Positions 1-8,938 of a stretch of 64,000 nucleotides of DNA are shown here, piece after piece. Position 1 is the first letter of the stretch. Each line of letters begins with the position of its first letter. The notes beneath the pieces are model-generated. The model had not been told where the DNA came from. It worked only from the letters and a program-made list of their open reading frames with translations, and made no database searches. Source of the stretch: Burkholderiales bacterium (lineage in GTDB: Bacteria > Pseudomonadota > Gammaproteobacteria > Burkholderiales > Burkholderiaceae_F); NCBI GenBank assembly GCA_020248865.1, contig JADCGS010000037.1, forward strand, positions 41,568-105,567, written 5' to 3'. Position numbers and translations under genes: made by a program.

Positions 1-11
1 CGCTGCAGCGC

Positions 12-614
12 ATGACCTCTGCCGACCCCGCCGCCGACACCGACAAGCTCAAGCGCAACGCGCCGGCCATCCTCACCGACATCGCCCTGGGCGTGCTGTT
101 TTTCGTTGCCGCGAAGCTGACCGACCTGCGCAGCGCCGCGCTGATCGCCGCCGGCGCCGGGATCGCGCTCTACGGGGTGCAATGGGTGCTCGACCGCGTG
201 CTGGCGCGCAAGGTGGACCTGCTGGGCGGGCTGGCTCTGTTCGGCATCGTCATGCTGCTGATCTCGGCTGGCTTTTCCTGGCTGTTCGACTCCGAGCTGG
301 CGGTGCAGTTGAAATCGACCTGCCTGGGCCTGCTGGTCGCGGCGTTCTTCGCCGTCGACGGCTGGCGCGGCGGCACCTACCTGGGCCAGCGGCTGTCGCT
401 CTACCTGGCCTACAACGACATCGATCCGCAGCGGCTTGCCTGGAGTTTTGCCGGGGTGGGCCTGGTGATGGCGCTGCTCAACGCCCTGGTGGCGCTCAGC
501 TTCAGCAAGGATGTCTGGCTCTGGTACACGCTGTGGGGCGATCTCGTGATCGCCATGGGACTGGGCCTTTGGGCCATCAACCGCGCCCGCGGCAGCGTGC
601 GCGCAGCCGCCTGA
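12..614 (+). CDS. YciB/IspZ-like inner-membrane protein
   Basis: A 200-residue protein with about five hydrophobic segments and a short polar N-terminus. The order of segments and the central stretch around FFVAAKLTDLRSAALIAAG and SWLFDSELAVQLKSTCLGL resemble the YciB (intracellular septation protein A) family, which is normally about 180 residues and sits in the inner membrane affecting envelope synthesis and division. The match is distant and was judged by eye. The gene is convergent with the EamA transporter gene, only about 20 bp away. Its upstream region lies outside the window, so operon membership on the left is unknown. Confidence 0.6.
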   Translation: MTSADPAADTDKLKRNAPAILTDIALGVLFFVAAKLTDLRSAALIAAGAGIALYGVQWVLDRVLARKVDLLGGLALFGIVMLLISAGFSWLFDSELAVQLKSTCLGLLVAAFFAVDGWRGGTYLGQRLSLYLAYNDIDPQRLAWSFAGVGLVMALLNALVALSFSKDVWLWYTLWGDLVIAMGLGLWAINRARGSVRAAA

Positions 615-635
615 GCCGGCGCGTTGCAGCCAACC

Positions 636-1556
636 TCAGCGCGGCGCCGACGACGGGGGCGCCGCCCGGGCCGCTGGTCCCGGCAGCCGCAGCAGTCCGA
701 GCGACAGGGCGGTGCCGAGCAGGATGACGGCGGCGCCGGCCAGCATCTGCAGCGTCACCGGCTCATGCAGGAGCGCCCAGCCCCAGAAGGTGGCAAAGGC
801 CGGGATCAGAAAGGCCACGGACGAGGCGCGCACCGCGCCGACCCGCGCGATGAGCCGGAAATACAGCAGGTAAGCCAACGCCGTGCAGCCGATGCCGAGC
901 ATCAGCGCCGAGCCCCAGGCCAGTCCGCCCGGCAGCACCGCCGGCCAGCTCAGCCACGCCAGCGGCGCCAGCACCAGGGTGGCGGCGACCTGGCTGCCTG
1001 CGGCCATCGGCAGCGGCGCAAGGTCCTCGCCGAGCCGGCGCGAGTAGTGGGCGGCGGCGCCATAGCAGGCCGTGGCCAGCAGCGCGGCCGCGACCGCCAG
1101 CGTCATGGCCCACTGCGGGCCGCCTGGCGCCAGGCCGGTCTTGCCCCAGACCAGCACCACCACGCCCAGCAGTCCGAGCGCAAGCCCGACCGCCGCGCCG
1201 CGGCCGACGTGCTGGCCCAGCACGACCGCGCCGATCAGCGCGGTCCACAGCGGCGCGGTGGCGCCGAGGATGGCGGCGAAGCCGGCCGTCACCGTCAAGG
1301 TCGCGTAGGCCAGCAGCACGAAGGGCAGCGCCGTGTTGAGCGCGCCGAGCAGCAGCAGGCGCGCGGCCGGCGGGCGCAAGTGCCCGAGCTGCCGGCGCCA
1401 CGCCAGCAGGGCCAGCAGCAGTGCGGCGGCGATGGCCACCCGCACGGTCACCAGCGGTACCGGCCCGAACTCGGGCACCGCCACGCGCATGAAGAGGAAG
1501 CTCGCGCCCCACAAGGCCGCGAGCAGGACCAGATCGGTCAGGTGCGCCAGGCTCAT
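636..1556 (-). CDS. EamA/DMT-superfamily metabolite exporter
   Basis: A 306-residue protein made almost entirely of hydrophobic helices, about ten in two similar halves, as in EamA (RhaT-like) drug/metabolite transporters of the inner membrane. The start MSLAHLTDLVLLAALWGASFLFM is typical: the first helix carries the WGxxF motif of the family. The second half contains GIGCTALAYLLYFRLIARVGA, the usual conserved loop of the second repeat. Substrate cannot be told. The C-terminal tail is Pro/Ala-rich and poorly conserved. It lies downstream of aroG on the same strand, separated by about 250 bp that hold a repeat array. Confidence 0.85.
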   Translation of the reverse strand: MSLAHLTDLVLLAALWGASFLFMRVAVPEFGPVPLVTVRVAIAAALLLALLAWRRQLGHLRPPAARLLLLGALNTALPFVLLAYATLTVTAGFAAILGATAPLWTALIGAVVLGQHVGRGAAVGLALGLLGVVVLVWGKTGLAPGGPQWAMTLAVAAALLATACYGAAAHYSRRLGEDLAPLPMAAGSQVAATLVLAPLAWLSWPAVLPGGLAWGSALMLGIGCTALAYLLYFRLIARVGAVRASSVAFLIPAFATFWGWALLHEPVTLQMLAGAAVILLGTALSLGLLRLPGPAARAAPPSSAPR

Positions 1557-1566
1557 CGGACGACCT

Positions 1567-1714
1567 TTGCGCTGCGCCCGCGAGGATTGCCGTACCTGCG
1601 CGTGCCGCCGACCGTCACCTCATCCTTGGCGTCACGCGCGCGAGGATTCGCCGGCGGTACATCGTCCCGCCACCACGCCTTCGGCCTCTGCGCTGCGCGC
1701 GCGAGGATTCGCTG
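1567..1714. repeat. three degenerate direct repeats, 60-61 bp period
   Basis: The core CGCGAGGATT occurs at about 1579, 1639 and 1700, each inside a 25-30 bp similar block (TGCGCTGCGC followed by the core and CGCCGG). Copies 2 and 3 agree at about 25 of 31 positions; copy 1 is more diverged. The blocks lie in the 247-bp gap between the EamA gene and aroG, which otherwise holds nothing recognised. Spacing is regular but the intervening segments are GC-rich and unremarkable. Confidence 0.6.
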
Positions 1715-1803
1715 GTGCGGCGGCGCGGCGGGAGCATGGCCGGGCGGGTCGGCAGGCCGTCCGTCGCGGCCTGTCGCCCCGCCGGGGGACGGGCGGCCCG
1801 TGG

Positions 1804-2919
1804 TCACTTGGCGCTGCAATTGGCGGCCCGCATGCGCCGCTCGCGCACGCCCGCCGCCAGACGCTCGAGCAGCTTCACGCTGTCGTCCCAGCCCAGGCAG
1901 GGGTCGGTGATCGACTGGCCGTAGGTCAGCGTCTCCGGCCCCTTGCCGGGCGCAAGGTCCTGCCGCCCGGCGTTCAGGTGGCTCTCGATCATCACGCCGA
2001 CGATCCGCGCTTCGCCGGCCTGCAGCTGCTGCGCAATGCTGTCGGCCACCGCGAGCTGGTTCTCATGCTTCTTCTGGCTGTTGGCGTGCGAGGCGTCGAT
2101 CATCAGCCGCTGCGCCAGGCCGTTGCGCGCCAGCTCCTGGCAGGCGGCCTCCACGCTGGCGGCATCGAAGTTGGGCGTCTTGCCGCCGCGCAGGATGATG
2201 TGGCAATCCTCGTTGCCCCTGGTGGAGACGATCGCCGAGTGGCCGCCCTTGGTCACCGACAGGAAGTGGTGCGGCTGCTGGGCCGCGCGGATTGCTTCGG
2301 CGGCGATGCGCACATTGCCGTCGGTGCCGTTCTTGAAGCCCACCGGGCAGGACAGGCCGCTGGCCAGCTCGCGGTGTACCTGGCTCTCGGTGGTGCGCGC
2401 GCCGATGGCGCCCCAGGCCACCAGATCGGCGAGGTACTGCGGCGTGATCATGTCGAGGTACTCGCAGCCGGCCGGCAGCTCGCGCTCGTTGATCTGCATG
2501 AGCAGCTCGCGGGCGATGCGCAGGCCGTGGTTGATGCGGAAGCTGCCGTCCAGATCGGGGTCGTTGATGAGCCCCTTCCAGCCCACCGTGGTGCGCGGTT
2601 TCTCGAAGTACACGCGCATGATGATCTCCAGGTCCGCGGCCAGCCGGCGCCGTTCAGCGGCCAGGCGTCCGGCGTACTCCAGCGCCGCCTTCGGGTCGTG
2701 GATCGAGCAGGGGCCCATGATGACCAGCAGCCGGTCGTCCATGCCGTGCAGGATGCGGTGCGCTGCGGCGCGGCCCGCATGCACCGCCTGCGAGGCTGCG
2801 TCGCCGCAGGGAAACTCGCGGATCAGGTGCGCCGGCGGCGCCAGCTCCTTGATTTCGCGGATTCGCAGGTCGTCGGTCATGTAGCGCATCGGGCTGCTCC
2901 CGTCTTTCGGGCCGTCCAT
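1804..2919 (-). CDS. aroG: 3-deoxy-7-phosphoheptulonate (DAHP) synthase, class I
   Basis: Catalyses condensation of phosphoenolpyruvate and erythrose 4-phosphate, the first step of the shikimate pathway, in the cytoplasm. The 371 residues contain the family signatures GPCSIHD, KPRTTVGWKGLINDPDLDGS, FKNGTDGN, KGGHSAIVSTRGN and DASHANSQKKH, which carry the metal and substrate ligands of the AroF/AroG/AroH type; length is close to the usual 350-370. A Phe/Tyr-rich leader peptide and a rho-independent attenuator lie directly upstream, so this isozyme is probably controlled by aminoacyl-tRNA-Phe (and perhaps Tyr) supply. Feedback-inhibitor specificity (Phe versus Tyr) is inferred only from the leader. 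The start gives MDGPKDGSSPMRYMTDDLRI; a later Met at residue 11 is also possible. Confidence 0.95.
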   Translation of the reverse strand: MDGPKDGSSPMRYMTDDLRIREIKELAPPAHLIREFPCGDAASQAVHAGRAAAHRILHGMDDRLLVIMGPCSIHDPKAALEYAGRLAAERRRLAADLEIIMRVYFEKPRTTVGWKGLINDPDLDGSFRINHGLRIARELLMQINERELPAGCEYLDMITPQYLADLVAWGAIGARTTESQVHRELASGLSCPVGFKNGTDGNVRIAAEAIRAAQQPHHFLSVTKGGHSAIVSTRGNEDCHIILRGGKTPNFDAASVEAACQELARNGLAQRLMIDASHANSQKKHENQLAVADSIAQQLQAGEARIVGVMIESHLNAGRQDLAPGKGPETLTYGQSITDPCLGWDDSVKLLERLAAGVRERRMRAANCSAK

Positions 2920-2955
2920 GGGGTCGTTCTCCCTCGTGTTGCGTCGTGCCGGCTG

Positions 2956-3049
2956 CCCTGGCGAAAAAAAACCGCCAGGGGTTGAGCCTGGCGGTTGGTG
3001 TCGATTCGAACTTGCTTACGCGCGCCGGTCGACTCTCTCCGCCAGGGGG
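2956..3049 (-). promoter_or_regulatory. three-segment Phe attenuator of aroG
   Basis: Segment 1 (CCTGGCGG on the minus strand, 3039-3046) lies in codons 17-20 of the leader peptide, just after the Phe/Tyr cluster. Segment 2 (CCGCCAGG, 2987-2994) can pair with segment 1 or with segment 3 (CCTGGCGG, about 2972-2979); the 2:3 pair is the terminator. A fourth copy (CGCCAGGG, 2956-2963) can also pair with segment 3. Inferred logic: stalling on Phe codons leaves segment 1 free to pair with 2 and lets transcription through; smooth translation covers segment 1 and allows termination. Confidence 0.8.
2970..2996 (-). terminator. attenuator terminator upstream of aroG
   Basis: Read on the minus strand, a perfect 10-bp stem (AACCGCCAGG / CCTGGCGGTT) with a 7-nt loop runs straight into a run of eight or more T. 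It lies between the leader peptide stop (3016) and the aroG start (2919), so it can only act as an early terminator of aroG transcription. Confidence 0.9.
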
Positions 3050-3096
3050 CGGAAAAAGTAAAAGAAGAAAAAGTAGAAGCGCGCGAAGAGTTTCAT
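3016..3096 (-). CDS. Phe/Tyr-rich aroG leader peptide
   Basis: A 26-codon open frame begins MKLFARFYFFFFYFF. Between residues 4 and 15 there are eight Phe and two Tyr codons, far above chance in 70% GC DNA and visible as an A/G-rich island on the plus strand. It ends in TAA 20 bp before the attenuator stem. It is the same kind of element as the pheA leader of enterics. The reading frame is open for some distance upstream, but the in-frame ATG at 3096 puts the Phe cluster at the N-terminus, as expected of a leader. No strong ribosome-binding site is seen before it. Confidence 0.88.
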   Translation of the reverse strand: MKLFARFYFFFFYFFRPLAERVDRRA

Positions 3097-3229
3097 GTGG
3101 GGCAGCGCCGGCCGCAGCGGCCGTGCTGCGGCGCAGAGTAACCGACCATATGGGCTGCCGGCAAGCCGGGCCAGCTTGGACCACGACAAGGGCGGCGGCC
3201 TTGCAGCCGCCACGACGGCGCCGGGGCGG

Positions 3230-3841
3230 CTAGAAGCGCAACCGCAGTCCGACATTGGCGGCATGCGCGGAGCCGCTGCCGTAGAACTCCTCGGCCTCGC
3301 CGCCCGCATCGGACAGCCGCCAGCCGCCGTAGACCGACAGGTTGGGCGCCAGCCGGTACCGGACGCTCAGGCCCAGTTCCAGTGCGCGGCCGCGCGCAGT
3401 CATCAGACCGTCGGCGTCCAGGCCCAGCTGCCAGCGCTGCGCGATGCGCGCCTCGCCCGCCATGTGCAGCAGCGGCAGGGCGCCGAAGCGGGCGGCGGAG
3501 TCGGCGCGCGGGGCCAGCCCGCCGATCCGGTTGGGATGCGCGCTCAGTCCCACCCGCCAGGCCCAGTTGTCCTGGCTCAGCACGGTGTAGCGGTAGGTGG
3601 CGCGTGCCGGATCGTTGGCGAGGCTCGCGGCGGCCAGCTTGTGCAGGGCCGGCCGGGCAGCCAGACGCAATTGCTGGCGCTCGTCGATATCGATCAGGGT
3701 TTCGAGCCGCCAGTCGCGCGCCGCCCGCAGCGAAGGCAGCTCCAGCGGCCCGACCAGCCCGTAGCCGGCCGGCTGCGCCCAGACGGCGGCGGGCAGCGGA
3801 GCCGCCAGGCAGACGAGCACGCACAGGGTGAGCAGCTTCAT
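3230..3841 (-). CDS. exported outer-membrane beta-barrel-like protein
   Basis: A 203-residue protein with a clear Sec signal peptide (MKLLTLCVLVCLAAPLPAAVWAQ, cleavage after about residue 22). The mature part alternates polar and hydrophobic residues (YRYTVLSQDNWAWRVGLSAH, ALELGLSVRYRLAPNLSVYGG) and ends in LRLRF, the terminal Phe being the usual sorting signal of outer-membrane barrels. No enzyme family is recognised; it could be a small porin-like or structural barrel. The Met at 3841 was preferred over an upstream in-frame Met because it starts the signal peptide. Function unknown. Confidence 0.65.
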   Translation of the reverse strand: MKLLTLCVLVCLAAPLPAAVWAQPAGYGLVGPLELPSLRAARDWRLETLIDIDERQQLRLAARPALHKLAAASLANDPARATYRYTVLSQDNWAWRVGLSAHPNRIGGLAPRADSAARFGALPLLHMAGEARIAQRWQLGLDADGLMTARGRALELGLSVRYRLAPNLSVYGGWRLSDAGGEAEEFYGSGSAHAANVGLRLRF

Positions 3842-4012
3842 GGCGGGCCTCGTCGATACGCCAGGGAGGGAGGGTCGATACGGTGTAGCACGACCGCTTC
3901 TCGCCATATTGCAGCGCAGGCCCGCGCGCTGCCAAGCAACCCGCTCGTGAATCGTCCGCACGAGCCGCGCGGTTGGTGCCGCAGTCGTACCGGCGCAACG
4001 CCGGCCGCCGCG

Positions 4013-4969
4013 CTACAGCGCGCTGCCGTAGAAATAGACCGTCAGGTGGAAAAACACCGGTGCGGCAAAGGACACCGCGTCGAGCCGGCCGAGCGCGCCG
4101 CGCGCCAGGGGCACGCCACCTTCCATCCACTGGTCTCGCGCGCCCAGGCTGGCCTTGACCGAAGCCAACACCAGGGTTCCCATGAAGCCGGCGGTCACGA
4201 TGGCGCCGGCCAGCAGCGCAGCCTGCCACCAGCCGAACGGCGTCATCCACCACATCAGCGTGCCGCAGGCGGTAGCGGCCACGCCCCCGAGCAGTGCGCC
4301 TTCGCGGCTCTTGGCGGGGTTGGACCGCAGCGGCGTGCGGCCGAAGGAGGCGCTGGCGGCTACCGCCAGCAGCTCCGACGACTGCACCACCAGCAGGAAC
4401 CACAGCAGCAGCAGCGCGCCGCGGCCTTCGTGACCGGCGATCTCGATGCTCGCGATGGCCGGCGCATGGCTGACGCAGTAGACGCTGATCATCAGGCCCC
4501 ACTGCACCTTGGCCACGCGCTCCAGGTAGCGTTCGTTGTCCTGCCGCAGCGCCATGACCACCGGCAGCAGCAGGAACACGTAGACCGGAATGAACACGGC
4601 GTACCAGCCGTACCAGCCCCCTGCGACCAGGATGTACTGCACCGGGATCACCAGATAGAAGGCGATGACCAGCGCCCAGTGGTCGGACGAGCGGATCGGC
4701 GTCAGCGCCACGAACTCGCGCAGCGCAAAGAACGACGCCAGCGCGAACACCACCGTCAAGGCCTCGCCGCCGAGGGCAAAGCCGAGCGCGAACACGCCGA
4801 CGATCGCCCACGAGCCGCGGATGCGCTGGTTCAACTGGTGGATCCACGCCAGTTTGACCGTGTCGCTGGTGCGCGACTCCAGCCAAGCGCCCAGTGCCGT
4901 GGCGGTGGCAAACAGCAGCACCACGCCGGTCAGGACCGCGAAGAAGGTCTCGTGCAGCGACAGTTGCAT
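4013..4969 (-). CDS. CdsA-like phosphatidate cytidylyltransferase
   Basis: A 318-residue integral membrane protein with about eight helices. Toward the C-terminus the segment SNPAKSREGALLGGVAA matches the CDP-diacylglycerol synthase signature region (S-P-x-K-S/T-x-E-G-x-x-G-G). The reaction would be CTP plus phosphatidate to CDP-diacylglycerol at the inner membrane. It follows the plsC gene by 3 bp on the same strand. The acyltransferase makes phosphatidate and this enzyme activates it, so the pair forms a coherent two-gene phospholipid unit. It may be a second copy, because the housekeeping cdsA of betaproteobacteria usually sits with dxr and bamA, which are not here. Confidence 0.8.
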   Translation of the reverse strand: MQLSLHETFFAVLTGVVLLFATATALGAWLESRTSDTVKLAWIHQLNQRIRGSWAIVGVFALGFALGGEALTVVFALASFFALREFVALTPIRSSDHWALVIAFYLVIPVQYILVAGGWYGWYAVFIPVYVFLLLPVVMALRQDNERYLERVAKVQWGLMISVYCVSHAPAIASIEIAGHEGRGALLLLWFLLVVQSSELLAVAASASFGRTPLRSNPAKSREGALLGGVAATACGTLMWWMTPFGWWQAALLAGAIVTAGFMGTLVLASVKASLGARDQWMEGGVPLARGALGRLDAVSFAAPVFFHLTVYFYGSAL

Positions 4970-4972
4970 GGC

Positions 4973-5590
4973 TCAGCGACGGTCCTCGGCCAGTTCGATC
5001 ACGGCGGCGCGCGCGCGGCTCAGGAACGCTTCTTTCGACTCGCCCGCCAAGCGCGCCAGCGGCGCACCGAAGCGGATGGTGCAGATGATGGGCACCGGCA
5101 GCAGGGCGCCCTTGGGCATCGAGCGGTGCAGGTTGTCCAGGTAGACCGGAATCAGCTCCACCTGCGGGAACTCCTGCGCAAGGAAGAACAGCCCCGCCTT
5201 GAACGGCCCGGGCAGCGGTTGCGGATTGCGGGTTCCCTCGGGAAACAGGATCAGCGAGTAGCCGTGGTGCAGGGCGGCGCGCAGCGGGTCGAGCGGGTCG
5301 GCGGCCGGATCGTCGCGCGCCCGGTCGATCATCACCACATGCAGTTCTTCCTCGGCAATGCGCTGGCGGATGCCGCCCTTGCCCCAGTAGTCGCGCGCCG
5401 CCACCGGGCGCGTGTTGGCACGCAGACTGCCGGGCAGCGCGGCCCACAGCACCAGCGTGTCCATGTGCGAGCTGTGGTTGGCGAAGTAGATGCGCTGGTT
5501 GGCCGACGGCGCGCTGCCCAGCCAGCGCGGATAGGCACCCACCAGCAGGCGTGCCAGCAACACCAGCGGCGGCAGAAGCTTGATCGGCAA
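4973..5590 (-). CDS. PlsC-type 1-acyl-glycerol-3-phosphate acyltransferase
   Basis: Transfers an acyl chain to lysophosphatidate at the membrane. Motif I is NHSSHMD (the H-x4-D catalytic pair) and motif III is FPEGTR, both in the usual order and spacing for PlsC. The frame is open far upstream, but residues before LPIKLLPPLVLLARLLVG are low-complexity and unlike the family. A TTG start at 5590 giving about 205 residues is therefore chosen, with moderate confidence. An N-terminal hydrophobic segment fits membrane attachment. It is the first gene of the plsC-cdsA pair and is divergent from the ClpX-like gene. Confidence 0.82.
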   Translation of the reverse strand: MPIKLLPPLVLLARLLVGAYPRWLGSAPSANQRIYFANHSSHMDTLVLWAALPGSLRANTRPVAARDYWGKGGIRQRIAEEELHVVMIDRARDDPAADPLDPLRAALHHGYSLILFPEGTRNPQPLPGPFKAGLFFLAQEFPQVELIPVYLDNLHRSMPKGALLPVPIICTIRFGAPLARLAGESKEAFLSRARAAVIELAEDRR

Positions 5591-5813
5591 GGCAGATCCA
5601 TCGGGCCGTGCCCGCCTGTGCTGCGGGCCGCACCCTGGGTTGGCGGCGGGCGGATTATGCCGGTGCGGTGTAGATCGACGGCGAGGCGGTCGGGCACGAC
5701 CCGGCCGCACAACGGGGCGCGGGGGCGCGCCTGCGCGGAACCAGGCTGCGGGTCGGTCTGGCGCGACCGACCCGACGGGCTCCCCAGGGTCGCTCGCTAC
5801 ACTGGCGGACGCC

Positions 5814-6854
5814 ATGTCCGGTTCCCCTGCCGCTGCGAGCCCCGCGAGCGCCGTCTTCGATCGGCGCTTCAAGCCCAGCGTGATCGCGCGCCTGCTCGGC
5901 GAGTACGTGATCGGCCAGGAGGAGGCCAAGCGCACGCTGGCGGTGGCGGTGTACGCGCACTACCGCAAGCTCGCGCTCACCGATGCCGAGATCATCAAGA
6001 GCAACGTGCTGCTGATCGGTCCGACGGGCACCGGCAAGACGCTGATGTGCGCCACGCTGGCGCGCGTGCTCGGCGTGCCCTTCGTCACGGCCGACGCGAC
6101 GACTCTGGCCCAGACCCGCTACGTGGCCGACGAGATCGAGGCGGTGCTCGATCGCCTGGTGGATAACGCCGGCGGCGACGCACGACGCGCGCAGCACGGC
6201 ATCGTGTTCATCGACGAGGTCGACAAGCTGAAGCTTGCCCATGCCGAGCGCGGCGGCGCCTCGGCCGAGAGCGTGCAGCACGCGCTGCTGAAGATCATGG
6301 AAGGCGCGCCCGTCAGACTGCGCGGCGGCGCGCAGCTCGACACATCGCGCGTTCTGTTCATCTGCGGCGGCACTTTCGTAGGGCTGGCGGAAATCATCGC
6401 CTCGCAGCACAGCTTCGGTGTGGTCTCCACCACCGGCGCCGACAGCCGCAAGATCATGGAGCGGCTCAACTCGCACGTGAAGCCGACCGACCTCGTCAGC
6501 TACGGCCTGATCCCGGAGTTCGTCGGCCGCCTGACGGTGGTGGCGCGCTTCGGCAACCTCGGCCGCGACGAGCTGGTGCGGATCATGACCGAGCCGCGGC
6601 AGAGCATCTACGGCCAGTTTCGCGCCATTTTCGCGGGCGAGGGAGTCGAGCTGGCGGTGGCACCGCGCGTCTTTGCCGAAATAGCCGACCTGGCGATCGA
6701 GTACAAGACCGGCGCGCGCAGCCTGCGCGGGCTGTTCGAGGAGATGGTCGGGCCGGTGCTGTTTGCCATCCCCGACCGGCCGGATGTCAAGCGGGTGGAG
6801 TTCGACTCGCTCTACGACGAGCCCCGGCTCGTGGCCGGTGCCGGCGGCGCGTAG
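5814..6854 (+). CDS. ClpX-like AAA+ unfoldase lacking the zinc domain
   Basis: A 346-residue AAA+ ATPase whose best family fit is ClpX: Walker A GPTGTGKT (69-76), Walker B IVFIDEVDK (130-138), GLIPEFVGRL with the arginine finger (231-240), sensor-2 GARSLRGLFEEM (300-311). It starts where ClpX has its linker, so the N-terminal C4 zinc-binding domain (about 60 residues, adaptor binding) is absent. The pore-1 loop that is GYVG in ClpX reads RYVA (102-105); the RKH loop is shortened to APVRLRGGAQ; the ClpP-docking IGF loop is replaced by HSF (199-201). The ATPase core looks intact. ATG 5814 was chosen because upstream codons are unlike any ClpX. It is probably a paralogue with its own substrates, perhaps independent of ClpP. 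Confidence 0.85.
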   Translation: MSGSPAAASPASAVFDRRFKPSVIARLLGEYVIGQEEAKRTLAVAVYAHYRKLALTDAEIIKSNVLLIGPTGTGKTLMCATLARVLGVPFVTADATTLAQTRYVADEIEAVLDRLVDNAGGDARRAQHGIVFIDEVDKLKLAHAERGGASAESVQHALLKIMEGAPVRLRGGAQLDTSRVLFICGGTFVGLAEIIASQHSFGVVSTTGADSRKIMERLNSHVKPTDLVSYGLIPEFVGRLTVVARFGNLGRDELVRIMTEPRQSIYGQFRAIFAGEGVELAVAPRVFAEIADLAIEYKTGARSLRGLFEEMVGPVLFAIPDRPDVKRVEFDSLYDEPRLVAGAGGA

Positions 6855-7308
6855 TCGGCGGTCAGCCGCAGGGCCATCTCGTTGCGCTTGCAGTCGAAGC
6901 CCAGGCGCTGGTACAGCGGCTGACCCATGTCCGTAGCCGCGAGCATTACGTGCACCAGGCCGCGGGCGCGGCATTCGTCGAGCACGGCCTGCGTCAGCGC
7001 GCGGGCCAGCCCCCGGCGCCGCCACGCCTCCAGCGTGAACACGTTGGTGATCCGTGCCACCGTGTGGACCGGACCGGTGTCGCTGCGGGGACCCCAGTCG
7101 AGCAGCGTGGCGCCCGCGCCGGCGATCAGCTCATCGCCGACCCGCGCGAGGGCGCCGATGTACTCATCGCGTTGGAGCTTGGCCTGCAGCCAGCGGGTGT
7201 AGTGACCGATGGCCGCGTCGGCCTCCGGCTGGCTGTGGTAGCGGGCCGCGGCAATGGCGGGCGCGTCGGCAACCCCGGCCGCACAGATTCGCCACGGCAC
7301 CGCCTGCA

Positions 7309-7309
<1 letters not shown>
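6812..7309 (-). CDS. GNAT-family N-acetyltransferase
   Basis: A 165-residue GNAT protein. The acetyl-CoA binding motif A is RRRGLARALTQAVLDECRARG, followed by the YQRLGFD segment typical of the C-terminal strand. Its ATG overlaps the tldD stop codon (TGATG on the minus strand), so it is translationally coupled to tldD. Its 3' end overlaps the convergent ClpX-like gene by 43 bp. Substrate unknown. An upstream in-frame Met would lie inside tldD and was not used. Confidence 0.8.
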
Positions 7310-8793
<1,484 letters not shown>

Positions 8794-8832
8794 GAGGACG
8801 CAGTCGAAGAGAGAGGCGACGGCAGACGGCTG

Positions 8833-8889
8833 TCGGGGGTCGGGAGTCGGGGGTCGGGAGTCGGGGGGGGCGGGAGTCGGGAGTCGGAG
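8833..8889. repeat. G-rich heptamer tandem repeat (TCGGGRG)n
   Basis: About eight imperfect copies of TCGGGGG or TCGGGAG fill the 145-bp gap between the nitrilase stop and the tldD start, including one run of eight G. The G-rich strand is the plus strand, so nascent minus-strand mRNA is C-rich here. Two copies of the same motif (GAGTCGGGA) also occur near 40751-40770, upstream of queA. Confidence 0.8.
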
Positions 8890-8938
8890 TGAGCAATTGC
8901 GCCGAGACCGCGCCCGGTTGCTGCCCAGATCCCGAATC

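Noticed and set aside
1567..1714. CRISPR array
   Set aside because: Spacing of 60-61 bp fits, but only three copies exist, they differ at many positions, and no cas gene or leader is present.
3093..5633. An 846-residue reading frame on the minus strand
   Set aside because: It is an Arg/Ala/Pro-rich shadow across the outer-membrane protein, cdsA-like and plsC genes, which have clear motifs in other frames. Long shadows are normal at this GC content.
5580..5813. N-terminal extension of the ClpX-like protein that might supply the missing zinc domain
   Set aside because: The open frame reads Gly/Arg-rich text with a few scattered Cys residues but no C4 pattern, and it overlaps the plsC start region.
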